Notes: generated by a model not told the origin, from the sequence alone. A stretch of 64,000 bases of DNA from Haloferax elongans ATCC BAA-1513 (GCF_000336755.1 NZ_AOLK01000015.1:541657-605656); one strand, 5' to 3'; shown: positions 27,591 to 36,721, counted from the first letter of the stretch. Numbers and translations: made by a program.

Positions 27591-27695
27591 ATGTCCAAGA
27601 AGGCCAAACTCGTCTTGGTGCTCGCAGTAGTCGCCGTCCTCTACACCGTCTTCTCCGGCGATGGTGAAGCGGTCGAAGTCGAAATCGAAGAGTAG
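27591..27695 (+). CDS. Single-helix microprotein, 34 residues
   Basis: ATG to TAG encodes 34 residues: basic start SKKAKL, one hydrophobic helix (about 6-20) and an acidic tail ending EVEIEE. This positive-inside, helix, acidic-outside pattern is typical of conserved haloarchaeal microproteins. It is followed by a strong hairpin and nine-T terminator, which supports that it is a transcribed gene. The function is unknown. Confidence 0.65.
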   Translation: MSKKAKLVLVLAVVAVLYTVFSGDGEAVEVEIEE

Positions 27696-27710
27696 TCGAA
27701 CGTTCCTCCG

Positions 27711-27741
27711 CTCGGCAGTAGCCGAGCCTCCGTTTTTTTTT
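27711..27741 (+). terminator. Hairpin with nine-T tract
   Basis: Stem CTCGGC/GCCGAG with loop AGTA, followed after six bases by nine consecutive T. It ends the microprotein transcript. Confidence 0.75.
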
Positions 27742-27838
27742 GTCCCGTGAGTCTGCCGTCTCGATAGCACTCGTTCAGTGTCGATTCGGCGCTTCGGAGA
27801 GCGAACGACTTACCCACGACCCAACCGAAAGCGGATTC

Positions 27839-28711
27839 ATGTACGGGGTCGTCACACGCAACGCAGAAGAGGTCGACTGGCCAGAGTTCGACCGCGGATT
27901 CTACGAAGTCAAGGACGTGACCGGCCGCGCGGCCGAACCGCTGTCGAACGCGGTCAACATGATATCGTGTTTCGGCGACAACGCCGCCGCAAACGAGAAT
28001 CCAGACCTCGTCCCCGTCGACGACGAGGGGAACCTCGCCACCCGCGACCGGACCTACTTCGACTGGGCCTACATCTGCCCGACGAACGAGAAGTACCGCG
28101 CCGGACTTCTCGAAATCGTCGAGGACGCCGCCGAGGCAAACGGCGACGTTCGTCTCGACGACGTTGGGTTCCCTCGCGAAGAGTACTGCCACTGCGAACG
28201 CTGCACCGAGCAGTTCCGCGAGTGGTCCGAAGAGAACGACCGCGACGGCGACGAAGACGACTGGTTCGACTGGCGTGCCGAGGTCATCACCGACTTCGTC
28301 GCCGAGGCGGCCGACCGAATTCCCGGGCGACTGTACCTGACGCTCTATCCCGACCCGTATCCGGGACACCTCTATCGTCGCGCCGGACTCGACATCGACG
28401 CCCTTTCGACCTACGTCGACGAGTTCGTCGTCCCGCTGTACGACACCAACTACGGCACGACCTACTGGCTAGAGACCATCGCAAAGGGCTTCCAGACGCT
28501 CCTCGCCGACACCGGCGCGGACCTCTCTGTGGAACTCTACGCCGTCAACGTGGACGTAGACGACCTCATTCACGCGCTCGAAGTCGCCGACGAGTACGCG
28601 AAAGACGTGCTCTTCGGCTACGACGCGAGCAACGCAGCGGCGGCCCTCAGGCGGATGACCGCCGACGAGAAAGGTGGCAAGACCTTCCGTCCCGAGGATT
28701 CGACGCGCTAA
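27839..28711 (+). CDS. Conserved haloarchaeal protein, TIM-barrel hydrolase-like
   Basis: A 290-residue acidic protein with alternating strand/helix pattern. The segment 'GFPREEYCHCERCTEQFREW' (about 100-120), with a C-x-C-x2-C cluster followed by F-x3-W, resembles a loop common in putative glycoside hydrolases of the TIM-barrel type; 'RLYLTLYPDPY' and 'YVDEFVVPLYDTNYGTTYW' would be later strands. No catalytic residues can be assigned with certainty. The ATG before YGVVTRN gives the conserved-looking start; an upstream ATG adds Ser/Arg-rich residues without domain character. Confidence 0.6.
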   Translation: MYGVVTRNAEEVDWPEFDRGFYEVKDVTGRAAEPLSNAVNMISCFGDNAAANENPDLVPVDDEGNLATRDRTYFDWAYICPTNEKYRAGLLEIVEDAAEANGDVRLDDVGFPREEYCHCERCTEQFREWSEENDRDGDEDDWFDWRAEVITDFVAEAADRIPGRLYLTLYPDPYPGHLYRRAGLDIDALSTYVDEFVVPLYDTNYGTTYWLETIAKGFQTLLADTGADLSVELYAVNVDVDDLIHALEVADEYAKDVLFGYDASNAAAALRRMTADEKGGKTFRPEDSTR

Positions 28712-28741
28712 CCGGGACCGGTGCTACCCCTCGGCGAGTCG

Positions 28742-28855
28742 TCAAATCGCACCCGAGAGGAACCCGATGACGACGATTCCGAGGATGAAAATCAGCGTGG
28801 CGACTGCGAACAAGACGAACATGAGGCGTTGTTGGCCACTCGTCGGTTGTGCCAT
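28742..28855 (-). CDS. Single-helix membrane microprotein, 37 residues
   Basis: ATG to TGA encodes 37 residues starting MAQPTSGQQRLMFVLFAVAT and consisting mostly of one long membrane helix. A hydrophobic frame of this kind on the minus strand, between two well-supported genes, is unlikely by chance. No family name is known to me. Confidence 0.6.
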   Translation of the reverse strand: MAQPTSGQQRLMFVLFAVATLIFILGIVVIGFLSGAI

Positions 28856-28948
28856 GACGTTCGTTCAGGACCGACAGCACTTAGCATAGTCGGCGACCGC
28901 GACTGATTCTCGAATAAGGGTGTCGCTGTGCGGGGATTGGTGGTGCGG

Positions 28949-29707
28949 TCAGGGGACGACGTAGCCGCCGTCGACGACCATCGGGTGGCCGGTGACGTAC
29001 GACGCGTCGTCCGAACAGAGGTAGACCACTGCACCCGCAACTTCCTCCGGTGTTCCGAACCGCCCGATTGGTTCGGTCGCGAGCAGTCCTTCTTTCGCCT
29101 CTTCGTCGTCGCCGACGAACCGCTCTATCATCGGCGTCTCGATGACGCCCGGTAAGACGGCGTTGACCCGGATGTTCTCGGACGCCACTTCGAGGGCGGC
29201 CGAGCGCGTCAGTCCGATAACCCCGTGTTTCGCGGCGTAGTAATGCGAGAGGTTCGCGCCGCCGGTCATTCCGGCGACAGACGAGGTGTTGACGATTGCG
29301 CCGCCACCCTGTTCGACGAGGCGTGGAATCTCGTATTTCAGCCCGAGGAAGACGCCCGTGAGGTTGATGTCGATGACGCGCTGGAAGTCCTCGATGGACA
29401 TCTCTGCGATTGACGATTGGGTGCCTTCGATACCGGCGTTGTTGTGGGCGAAGTCGAGGCCGCCGAACTCCTCGACGGTCCGTTCGACCAGTCCGGCCAC
29501 GTCGGCTTCCTTCGAGACGTCGGCTTCGAAGAACACGGCCTCACCGCCTTCAGCCTCTATCTCGCGTACCACTTGCTGTCCCGCGTCGACCTGCACGTCC
29601 GAGAGTGCGACCTTCGCACCCTCTTCGGCGAACCGAATTGCTGTCGACCGCCCGATACCCGACGCAGCGCCCGTGACGAGGGCGACCTTTCCACTGATTC
29701 CCTTCAT
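28949..29707 (-). CDS. SDR family oxidoreductase
   Basis: A 252-residue classical short-chain dehydrogenase. The cofactor motif is 'TGAASGIGRSTA', with 'NNAG' near residue 90, a catalytic Ser in 'NTSSVAGMTGG' and YxxxK in 'YYAAKHG'. The C-terminus 'YVTGHPMVVDGGYVVP' is standard. An Asp after the second strand (ALSDVQVD) suggests NAD. Close relatives are glucose 1-dehydrogenase and 3-oxoacyl-ACP reductase, so the substrate stays open. ThuA, 125 bases upstream in the same direction, could indicate sugar metabolism. Confidence 0.88.
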   Translation of the reverse strand: MKGISGKVALVTGAASGIGRSTAIRFAEEGAKVALSDVQVDAGQQVVREIEAEGGEAVFFEADVSKEADVAGLVERTVEEFGGLDFAHNNAGIEGTQSSIAEMSIEDFQRVIDINLTGVFLGLKYEIPRLVEQGGGAIVNTSSVAGMTGGANLSHYYAAKHGVIGLTRSAALEVASENIRVNAVLPGVIETPMIERFVGDDEEAKEGLLATEPIGRFGTPEEVAGAVVYLCSDDASYVTGHPMVVDGGYVVP

Positions 29708-29832
29708 GGTCTCACCGCGACTCGGGACGAGTGTGCCACCGAATCGCCCGTGAAACTAGGACCGCAGACAGAATAACGACTCCTCAGGAACTTGCGACAG
29801 TCAGGAGACTCGAAAAACGCTGCAAACGCATC

Positions 29833-30549
29833 TCAGTCGAGGTCTTCGAGCGGGGCGACGTTGTCGAAGTTCGGGTCTGGTCCGCTTCCGGGGGCAGCCC
29901 AGTCGACGGCGTTCGCGAGGACTGTCTGAATCTCTGGTTGCTCGTAGATTGGGAACGTCTCGTGGCCCGGTCGGAAGTAGAAGATGCGGCCCTTGCCGCG
30001 GGTGTAACAGCATCCGCTTCTGAACACTTCGCCGCCTTCGAACCACGAGAGGAAGACGAGTTCGTCGGGTGCCGGAATGTCGAATCGCTCGCCGTACATC
30101 TCGGCGCGCGGCACCTCGAACGACTCGGGGAGACCGTCGGCGATGGGGTGGCCCGGTTCGACCGTCCAGATGCGCTCGCGTTCGCCGGAATCGCGCCACT
30201 TCAGCGAACACGAGGTACCCATGAGTCGCGTGAATGGTTTCGAGTAGTGGCCCGAGTGGAGGACGAGAAGACCCATCCCGTCGCGGACGCGCTGAACCAC
30301 CTTGTCAACGATTTCGTCGTCAACCTCGCCGTGGGCTTTGTGGCCCCACCACGCCAGCACGTCCGTGTCGTCGAGGACCGATTCGGAGAGGCCGTGTTCG
30401 GGTTCGTCGAGCGTCGCGGTGTTTACGTCGTAGCCCGCGTCGCGGAGGCCCTCGGCGATAGTCGCGTGGATGCCATCGGGATAGACGGCCGCGACTTCCT
30501 CGCTTTCCTTCTCGTGGCGGTATTCGTTCCAGACAGTGACAGTGACCAT
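29833..30549 (-). CDS. ThuA-like domain protein
   Basis: A 238-residue protein of the ThuA (trehalose utilisation) class I glutamine amidotransferase-like fold. '[12 protein letters not shown]' at the N-terminus, '[14 protein letters not shown]' and '[19 protein letters not shown]' (nucleophile-elbow region, but with Ser-Gly-His in place of a Cys) are diagnostic. Family members are linked to disaccharide 3-keto metabolism, though the activity is not settled. A GTG start nine codons upstream is possible; ATG fits the domain start. Same strand as the SDR gene downstream. Confidence 0.82.
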   Translation of the reverse strand: MVTVTVWNEYRHEKESEEVAAVYPDGIHATIAEGLRDAGYDVNTATLDEPEHGLSESVLDDTDVLAWWGHKAHGEVDDEIVDKVVQRVRDGMGLLVLHSGHYSKPFTRLMGTSCSLKWRDSGERERIWTVEPGHPIADGLPESFEVPRAEMYGERFDIPAPDELVFLSWFEGGEVFRSGCCYTRGKGRIFYFRPGHETFPIYEQPEIQTVLANAVDWAAPGSGPDPNFDNVAPLEDLD

Positions 30550-30603
30550 ACGCCCGCCGTCACCGGGCGGGGACAAGTAGCCACCGCTGTGTGACCCGAA
30601 CGC

Positions 30604-31407
30604 TTAGCGCCCTTCGAACTCCGGCTCTCTGCGCTCCATGAACGATTCGACGCCCTCGGCGTGGTCCTCGGTCTCGAAGATGACCGCCTGCGCAGTCGCC
30701 TCGTGTTCGATGGCCGCCTCGATGGAGTCGTCCTGTCTGCGAAGGAGGCGCTTCGATGCGGTGAGCGCCTTCGTCGGCCCGCCCGCGATGCGCGCGGTCA
30801 ACTCGTCGAGTTCGGCTTCGAACTCGTCAGCGCCCGCGACGCGGTTGACGACGCCCAGTTCGAGCGCCCGTTCGGGGCCGAGCAGTTCGCCCGTGTAGAC
30901 GAGTTCCATCGCGACGTTCTGTCCGACGTGTCGCGGGAGGAGATACGAGAGTCCCGAGTCCACCGCGAGGCCGACTCGCCGGAATCCGAAGCCGATGTGG
31001 GCCTCTTCGTGGAGGAGTTGGATGTCGCAGGCGATGGCCAGCGCGCCGCCAGCGCCGACTGCCGCACCGTCGATTGCGGCGACCGTCGGGAGGTCACACT
31101 CGTAGACGCGGCGAACACAGTCGGCCGTGTCGTCGATGATGTGGTCGACCGCGTCGGGAAGCGAAAGCGCGCCCGACTGTAACTGCATCATCGCGTTGAC
31201 GTCGCCGCCCGCGCAGAACGCGCCTTCAGACCCACGGAAGACGACACAGCGCGCTTCGTCCGGCAGGGAGTCGAGCGCCTCGCGCACGCCAGCGGTCACT
31301 TCCATCGTGAGCGCGTTCCGCGTCTCTGGCGCGTCGAGCGTCACTGTGGCGACGTGTTCGTCGATAGCGAGACGCACTGCGTCGGAGTCGAGTTCGACTT
31401 CGGTCAT
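30604..31407 (-). CDS. Enoyl-CoA hydratase/isomerase family protein
   Basis: A 267-residue crotonase. 'GSEGAFCAGGDVNAMMQ' gives the oxyanion hole, and 'AIDGAAVGAGGALAIACDI' the second. In place of the catalytic Glu segment of hydratases it reads 'GLAVDSGLSYLLPRHVG', the form found in PaaG-like epoxyphenylacetyl-CoA isomerases and some isomerases, so simple hydratase activity is doubtful. The C-terminus has the usual 'HAEGVESFMERREPEF'. It follows menC downstream on the same strand after a 72-base gap; a link to menaquinone is not implied. Confidence 0.85.
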   Translation of the reverse strand: MTEVELDSDAVRLAIDEHVATVTLDAPETRNALTMEVTAGVREALDSLPDEARCVVFRGSEGAFCAGGDVNAMMQLQSGALSLPDAVDHIIDDTADCVRRVYECDLPTVAAIDGAAVGAGGALAIACDIQLLHEEAHIGFGFRRVGLAVDSGLSYLLPRHVGQNVAMELVYTGELLGPERALELGVVNRVAGADEFEAELDELTARIAGGPTKALTASKRLLRRQDDSIEAAIEHEATAQAVIFETEDHAEGVESFMERREPEFEGR

Positions 31408-31479
31408 TTTCGACGTGGACGTGTAGAACCGTGAAAAACGTTTGGTCCGTGGAGAGTTTCCCACCCCGAGACTGCGGTC

Positions 31480-32502
31480 TCAGTCCAGTACAGCGTCGGG
31501 GTCGATGCCGAGGCCGGGCGACTCGGGCACGCTCATCTTCCCGTCACGGACCGGCGCTGGGTCGGCCGCAACGTCCGAATCGAGGAGTGATGCAGTTGCA
31601 AGCCCGTGTGCGCGCTCGCCGGGCAGTGCGGCCGCGACGTGGAGCGCGCCGAGTCTGGCGACGACGGCGTCGATAGTCGTCGTGACGACAATATCGACAC
31701 CCGCGTTGCGTGCGCGACTTGCCACGTCAAGCACGCGGTCCGGCCCGCCGAGTGCCATCGGTTTACAGACGAGGACGTCTGCGGCGTTCGACGCGAGCGC
31801 ACGTACTGGCGGGACCGACGCGAGCGATTCGTCGAGCGCGATGGGTGTGTCGTGGCGGCGGCGCAAGACGGCGTGGCCAGCCAATTCCTCGGCCGGAAGC
31901 GGCTGTTCGACGTATTCGAGGTCGAGGTCAGAGATGGCTGCCAGGACTCGGTCGGCCGTCCAGCGGTCCCACGCACCGTTTGCATCGGCCCGAATCGACA
32001 CGTCGTCGCCGACTGCTTCTCGGACTGCCCTGAGGCGAGTGATGTCGGCGCCGGTGTCGCGTGCGCCGACCTTCAGTTTTAGACAGTCGAATCCCGCAGA
32101 AACAGCGTTCTCGGCGGCTTCGACTGTCTGCTCGACGGGCGCGTCACCGACTGTCGAATTCACCGGAAGCGAGGTGTGTGGGTTGCTAGCGAACGATGCC
32201 GCGAGTGGGGTGTCGTCGCGCCGGGCGCGAGCGTCTGCGAGCGCGAGCGACACCGCGTGTCTGGCCGCCGGTGTGTCCGCGAGCGCGTCGGTCTCGATTG
32301 CGGTCTTCGGGTGGTCGACACCGTCGAGTGCAGCGCGACAGTCGTCGAGCGATTCGGTCCAGCCCGGAAGCGGCGTCGCCTCCCCGATGCCCGTGTGGCC
32401 GTCCACGTCGACCGCGACGAGGAATCCTTCGCGGCGCTCGATGTCACCGGTCGCGGTGGTGAGCGGCTGTCGCAGGTCGAGCGCGAAGTTTCGGATACGC
32501 AT
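31480..32502 (-). CDS. menC: o-Succinylbenzoate synthase
   Basis: A 340-residue enolase-superfamily enzyme that dehydrates SHCHC to o-succinylbenzoate in menaquinone synthesis. Recognisable are 'GIGEATPLPGWTES', catalytic Lys in 'CLKLKVGARD', metal Asp in 'IRADANGAWD', 'EYVEQPLPAEE' and 'IALDESLAS', then second Lys in 'VCKPMALGG'. The gene overlaps the stop of menA in TGATG, so the pair is coupled. Start is the ATG before RIRNFAL. Confidence 0.92.
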   Translation of the reverse strand: MRIRNFALDLRQPLTTATGDIERREGFLVAVDVDGHTGIGEATPLPGWTESLDDCRAALDGVDHPKTAIETDALADTPAARHAVSLALADARARRDDTPLAASFASNPHTSLPVNSTVGDAPVEQTVEAAENAVSAGFDCLKLKVGARDTGADITRLRAVREAVGDDVSIRADANGAWDRWTADRVLAAISDLDLEYVEQPLPAEELAGHAVLRRRHDTPIALDESLASVPPVRALASNAADVLVCKPMALGGPDRVLDVASRARNAGVDIVVTTTIDAVVARLGALHVAAALPGERAHGLATASLLDSDVAADPAPVRDGKMSVPESPGLGIDPDAVLD

Positions 32503-33440
32503 CACGCGAGGGCGAGGCCGACCGAGAACAGGAGCGCGTAGAGCGCCAGCAGTTTCCCGGTGTCCTCCAATGCAGGGTTGAGCAGTTCGCCGTTCGTCTC
32601 CGTGAGGACGGTTCGGGCGATTCGGGCGGCGATAGGCATCGAGAGGAACGGCAGCAAGACGTGCCACTCGAACCCGGAGCGCGTCCAGAGATACAGCGGA
32701 ACCGCGTAGGCGACGACCAGCATCACCACGTACTCGGCGCGGGCGAAGCCGTAGCCGAACCGGACGGCGAGGGTTCGCTTGCCCGTCGTCGCGTCTTCTT
32801 CCTTGTCGCGGATGTTGTTCACGACGAGGATATTCGTCGAAATCGCCGCGATTGGGAGACTGGCGAGGACGGCGACGAGCGTCACTGTCTCCGGTGGGAT
32901 ACCCATCGACAGTGGGGCCGCGAGGATACTCGCTGCTTGGACGTAGTAGGTGCCGACGACGGCGACGAGGCCGAAGAAGACGAAGACGAACAGGTCGCCG
33001 AGTCCGTGGTAGCCGAGGGGGTACGGACCGCCGGTGTAGGCGATGCCTGAAGCGACCGAGAGCAGGCCGATGACGAGAATCGGCACGCCACCGACGTAGA
33101 CGAGGTAGGTGCCGAGGAGGATAGCCGCGGCGAAGGTGAGATACATCGCGCGCTTGACCTCGGCGGGTGGGATGAGACCGCCAGCCGTCACGCGAGTGAA
33201 GCCTTCGCGCGCCTCGGTGTCGGCTCCCTGAATCGCGTCGTAGTAGTCGTTGGCGAAGTTGGTTCCAACCTGGATGAGAAGCGCACCGACGAGGGCCGCA
33301 AGCGCGGGCAGTGGGGCGAACAGACCGTCGTGGACCGCGAGGGCCGTGCCGACCAAAACGGGAGCGGCGGCCGCGGGGAGCGTCTGCGGCCGCGACGCCA
33401 TCACCCACGCCTGCGTGCGAGAGATGTCCTGCGTGCTCAT
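32502..33440 (-). CDS. menA: 1,4-Dihydroxy-2-naphthoate polyprenyltransferase
   Basis: A 312-residue UbiA-family membrane protein with about nine helices that attaches the isoprenoid tail to dihydroxynaphthoate. 'NFANDYYDAIQGADTEAREG' is the Asp-rich motif near residue 63; the second is 'NNIRDKEEDATTGKRTL'. 'MASRPQTLPAAAAPVLVG' is the typical MenA N-terminus. It is translated together with menC downstream and lies 76 bases after the flavin oxidoreductase gene. Confidence 0.93.
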   Translation of the reverse strand: MSTQDISRTQAWVMASRPQTLPAAAAPVLVGTALAVHDGLFAPLPALAALVGALLIQVGTNFANDYYDAIQGADTEAREGFTRVTAGGLIPPAEVKRAMYLTFAAAILLGTYLVYVGGVPILVIGLLSVASGIAYTGGPYPLGYHGLGDLFVFVFFGLVAVVGTYYVQAASILAAPLSMGIPPETVTLVAVLASLPIAAISTNILVVNNIRDKEEDATTGKRTLAVRFGYGFARAEYVVMLVVAYAVPLYLWTRSGFEWHVLLPFLSMPIAARIARTVLTETNGELLNPALEDTGKLLALYALLFSVGLALA

Positions 33441-33516
33441 TGTGTGAACACGAGGGCCGTAGCAGTGAGTAAGTTCCTATCGAAAAGCGCGCGACACTGG
33501 TGCGGTGGAGGCGCGG

Positions 33517-34383
33517 CTACGACGACTCGGCGTCGATGTCGAGGTGTTCAGCGAGTCGCTCGTGGGCCTGCTCGGCACGTGCTTCCATCTCTTCGTCGGA
33601 GAGGTACGTCGAGAGTCGGCGGTCGATTTCGGCCTCTCGGATTTCGGTGAGTCGCTCCTCGTCGACGTCGCAGTCGTCGGGAACGCGCTCGTCGAACCAC
33701 TCGCGCCAGTCGTCGCGTTCGCCTTCGAGTTCCGCCTCGCGGCGCATCCAGTCCCAGTGCTTGGCGATTGCTTCGGGATACCCTTCGTCGCGGCGCGCGT
33801 CTGCGATGACCGTTCGGGCGACGCGCGCACCGTGGCCAGCCGAGATAATCGCCTGCGCGTTGATGTCGGTCACGGGCGCGACGACGTACAGCCCGTCGAA
33901 CGGCGTTCGGCCGTCTTGGTCCGGGTAGTCGCGGTTGAACCGCTCTTGTTCCTCGCCGTCGTGTTCGTACTGAATGAACATCGAGTCGTCGCCGAGCGGT
34001 TTGAGATACTCGCCACCGTACCGGGCGGCCGCGACGACGCGTTTCGTGGTGACTGTCCGGCCGTCCTGCGTCGTGACGGTGAACCCCGTCTCCAACTCGG
34101 AAACCTCCTCGACGAGGTCCGGGACGATTTCGCACCCGGCTTCCTCGGCGTGGTCGTGCATCAGGTCGTAGAGGGTGTCGATGTCGATGCCACCGGGGAA
34201 CCCGAGGTAGTTTTCGAGGTGTGCGCACCGTCGAAGCGACGACCGGCCCCGGTCGAAGATGACCGTGTCGAGGCCGTACCGGCCGGTGAACACGCCCGCC
34301 GAACAACCTGCGGGACCGCCGCCGACGATGACGACGTCGCGGTCGAACTCGGTCTGCGATGGTTGAGAGTCGTCGCTTGACAT
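33517..34383 (-). CDS. FAD-dependent oxidoreductase (thioredoxin-reductase fold)
   Basis: A 288-residue flavoprotein. The FAD motif is 'DVVIVGGGPAGCSAG' near residue 15, and 'TLYDLMHDHAEEAGCEIV' is TrxR-like. No CxxC redox pair is seen, so it is not a thioredoxin reductase; one of the Cys occurs alone in 'LRRCAHLENYLG'. The C-terminal about 90 residues are strongly charged and helical. It begins two bases after the binding-protein gene, in the same operon, under metal-type operators; ferric-siderophore reduction in the cytoplasm is a reasonable but untested inference. Confidence 0.8.
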   Translation of the reverse strand: MSSDDSQPSQTEFDRDVVIVGGGPAGCSAGVFTGRYGLDTVIFDRGRSSLRRCAHLENYLGFPGGIDIDTLYDLMHDHAEEAGCEIVPDLVEEVSELETGFTVTTQDGRTVTTKRVVAAARYGGEYLKPLGDDSMFIQYEHDGEEQERFNRDYPDQDGRTPFDGLYVVAPVTDINAQAIISAGHGARVARTVIADARRDEGYPEAIAKHWDWMRREAELEGERDDWREWFDERVPDDCDVDEERLTEIREAEIDRRLSTYLSDEEMEARAEQAHERLAEHLDIDAESS

Positions 34384-34385
34384 GG

Positions 34386-35600
34386 TCAGAAGTCGCCGTT
34401 GACGATGTCCGCGACGCGCTGGCGGTCGAACAGTGTCTCGTCGCTCGTGACCTCACCGAAGACGTCGGGATACAGTTGCTGTGCCCCGCGCTCGGTCAGG
34501 AACAGGTTCTGAATCGGACCCTGGAAGAGGTAGCCACCACGGTAGACGCGCTCGTTCTTGACGGCAGTCAGTTCGCTCGCGACCGGGTGGGACTTCATGA
34601 ATTCGAGCACGGTGTCGCGGAACTCTTCGGCCGATTTGCGCTCGTGGGCGCGCAGGAGAATCACGTCTGGGTCGACCTCCAGCATGGCCTCGTAGTCGAT
34701 TTTTCCGCGGTCGGTCGTGCTCAGCCCCTCGATACCGGTACCCGAGAGCGCGTCGCTGACGCCGAGGTCGCGCCACTGTTTCTTGCTCGTCCCCTTGTCG
34801 TTGAGACGGTACGGCGAGAACTTCTCGGGTTCGTCGCTGCCGGCGTACACCAGAAGGACGTTCGGGCGCTCGTCGGCAGACGGAAGCTTCGCCTGAATGT
34901 CGGCGATGAACTCGTCGTGGAGCGATTCGAACGCCTCGTAGCGCGCTTCTTCTTGGAAGAGTTGTGCGACCTTCTCGAAGGCCTCATAGAGGGTGTAGTA
35001 CCGGTAGTCGTGCCACTCGTCTTCGCGTCGGAAGATGAGGTTGCCGAAGAACGGCGCGACGCCCTTGGTAATCTCGTCGACGTCCTTCTGCTTCCAGCCG
35101 AACCAGTTGACGAGCATCTCCGGGTCCATCAGGTGGACGTCGTTGTCCAACTCGTAGAAAATCTCCTTGGACATGTCGCTGTCCGAGAGTTGGTTCTCCT
35201 CTATGACCGAGCGGTCCACACTCACGCCGGGGAGTTCGTCGTAGACGTAGGTGTAGTAGCGACCCGCGCCACCGATACCGGTCATCTTGTCACCGAGGCC
35301 GAGTGCGACGCCCATGTCGGCGTAGCCGCCGTCGTAGGCAATCCACGACTCGGGGACCGAATCGAACGTGACCTCACCGACCGGTGCCATCGACACCGAG
35401 TACGACGTGTCGGGTTCAGCCGTCGTCGTGGTCGCGGTGTCCGTTTCAGCGGCAGTCTCTGCTGCGGTGGTCGTCTCGGCGGTACTGTCACCACTCGAAT
35501 CAGACGTACATCCGGCGAGAAGCCCGGCACTGGCGAGTGCACCGTACTGTAGATAGTTGCGACGCGTCAGCCCGTTCCGTTCCGTGGAGTCTCCGTCCAT
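34386..35600 (-). CDS. Tat lipoprotein, iron-siderophore-type ABC binding protein
   Basis: A 404-residue cell-surface solute-binding protein. The N-terminus has 'RRNYLQYGALASAGLLAGC': twin Arg, then a lipobox whose Cys would be lipid-modified. A Thr/Ala-rich stretch links to a two-lobed class III binding domain ('ESWIAYDGGYADMGVALGLG', then 'PDVILLRAHERKSAEEF'). The family binds ferric siderophores or haem. No ABC permease or ATPase is adjacent. The promoter carries two metal-regulator-like operators, strongly suggesting iron control. Confidence 0.85.
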   Translation of the reverse strand: MDGDSTERNGLTRRNYLQYGALASAGLLAGCTSDSSGDSTAETTTAAETAAETDTATTTTAEPDTSYSVSMAPVGEVTFDSVPESWIAYDGGYADMGVALGLGDKMTGIGGAGRYYTYVYDELPGVSVDRSVIEENQLSDSDMSKEIFYELDNDVHLMDPEMLVNWFGWKQKDVDEITKGVAPFFGNLIFRREDEWHDYRYYTLYEAFEKVAQLFQEEARYEAFESLHDEFIADIQAKLPSADERPNVLLVYAGSDEPEKFSPYRLNDKGTSKKQWRDLGVSDALSGTGIEGLSTTDRGKIDYEAMLEVDPDVILLRAHERKSAEEFRDTVLEFMKSHPVASELTAVKNERVYRGGYLFQGPIQNLFLTERGAQQLYPDVFGEVTSDETLFDRQRVADIVNGDF

Positions 35601-35604
35601 ATCT

Positions 35605-35618
35605 TTAGGCTCACCTAA
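35605..35618. promoter_or_regulatory. Metal-regulator-like operator, site 1
   Basis: TTAGGCTCACCTAA lies five bases before the ATG of the binding-protein gene, between start codon and TATA (GGTATAAG, 35619-35626). It resembles the DtxR/IdeR-type half-sites TTAGG...CCTAA and would block a leaderless promoter. Confidence 0.7.
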
Positions 35619-35640
35619 AGGTATAAGTCGCTTCCTAATT

Positions 35641-35654
35641 TTAGGCGTCCCTAA
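35641..35654. promoter_or_regulatory. Metal-regulator-like operator, site 2
   Basis: TTAGGCGTCCCTAA, a second copy of the same type, with its centre 36 bases from site 1 on the other side of the TATA region. The two sites bracket the promoter. Confidence 0.65.
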
Positions 35655-35680
35655 ATCCTTTGCTCGGGGGTGCTACTGTC

Positions 35681-36598
35681 TCAGTAGTGCCACGGGTAGT
35701 CGCGGAACGCCGGCTGGCGTTTTTCGAGGAACGCGTCGCGGCCCTCTTGGGCTTCCTCGGTCATGTACGCGAGTCGGGTCGCTTCACCGGCGAACACTTG
35801 CTGGCCGACCATCCCGTCGTCGGTCATGTTGAACGCGTATTTGAGCATCCGCATGGCCGTCGGCGACTTCTTCGTCATCTCGTCGGCCCACTCCAGCGCG
35901 ACATCCTCCAGTTCCTCGTGCGGAATCGCTTCGTTCGCCATCCCCATGTCGACGGCTTCCTCAGCGGAGTAGGTCTTGCCCATGAAGAACACCTCGCGGG
36001 CTTTCTTCTGGCCGACCTGTTTGGCGAGATACGCCGAGCCGAACCCGCCGTCGAACGAGGCCACGTCGGGGTCGGTCTGGAGGAACTTCGCGTGCTCGTC
36101 GGATGCGAGCGTCATGTCGCAGACGACGTGCAGCGAGTGGCCGCCGCCGACGGCCCAGCCGGGAACGACGGCGACGACGGGCTTGGGCATGAATCGGATG
36201 AGTCGCTGGACTTCGAGGATGTGCAGTCGGCCAGCCTTGGCTTCGCGCACGAGCGGGTCGTCGGACACGTCTGCCTCGTCGTCCTCGCGGTACTCGTAGC
36301 CAGAGCCACCGCGAACCGACTGGTCGCCGCCGGAACAGAACGCCCAGCCGCCGTCTTTCTCGGACGGGCCGTTGCCGGTCAGGAGGACACAGCCCACGTC
36401 GGCCCGCTTTCTGGCATCGTCGAGTGCGGCGTAGAGTTCGTCTACCGTCCCCGGACGGAAGGCGTTGCGGACCTCGGGGCGGTCGAATGCGATGCGCACC
36501 GCCGGAACGTCGACGGCGCGGTGATAGGTGATGTCGTCGAACTCGTCGGACCCCTCGACCGGTTCCCAGCGGTCGGGATCGAATATCTCCGAGACCAT
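35681..36598 (-). CDS. menB: 1,4-Dihydroxy-2-naphthoyl-CoA synthase
   Basis: A 305-residue crotonase that closes the second ring of the naphthoquinone. 'FCSGGDQSVRGGSGY' and 'VPGWAVGGGHSLHVVCDMTLAS' form the oxyanion hole, and 'TDPDVASFDGGFGSAYLAKQVG' carries the MenB-specific Asp/Gly pattern; the C-terminus 'EKRQPAFRDYPWHY' is typical. The open frame continues upstream, but the first domain-like Met is before VSEIFDP. It is separated from menA by the iron-uptake pair. Confidence 0.93.
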   Translation of the reverse strand: MVSEIFDPDRWEPVEGSDEFDDITYHRAVDVPAVRIAFDRPEVRNAFRPGTVDELYAALDDARKRADVGCVLLTGNGPSEKDGGWAFCSGGDQSVRGGSGYEYREDDEADVSDDPLVREAKAGRLHILEVQRLIRFMPKPVVAVVPGWAVGGGHSLHVVCDMTLASDEHAKFLQTDPDVASFDGGFGSAYLAKQVGQKKAREVFFMGKTYSAEEAVDMGMANEAIPHEELEDVALEWADEMTKKSPTAMRMLKYAFNMTDDGMVGQQVFAGEATRLAYMTEEAQEGRDAFLEKRQPAFRDYPWHY

Positions 36599-36721
36599 AT
36601 CGAGTGGCGGCACGGGCGGCGCAAAAAGATTCGCTTGCGTGGCCACCGCGACGACACCCCCCGGCTCGAAGCCGCGTGACAGCCCCATCGTATTTGACTG
36701 TTCCCTTACAATTATTAGAGA

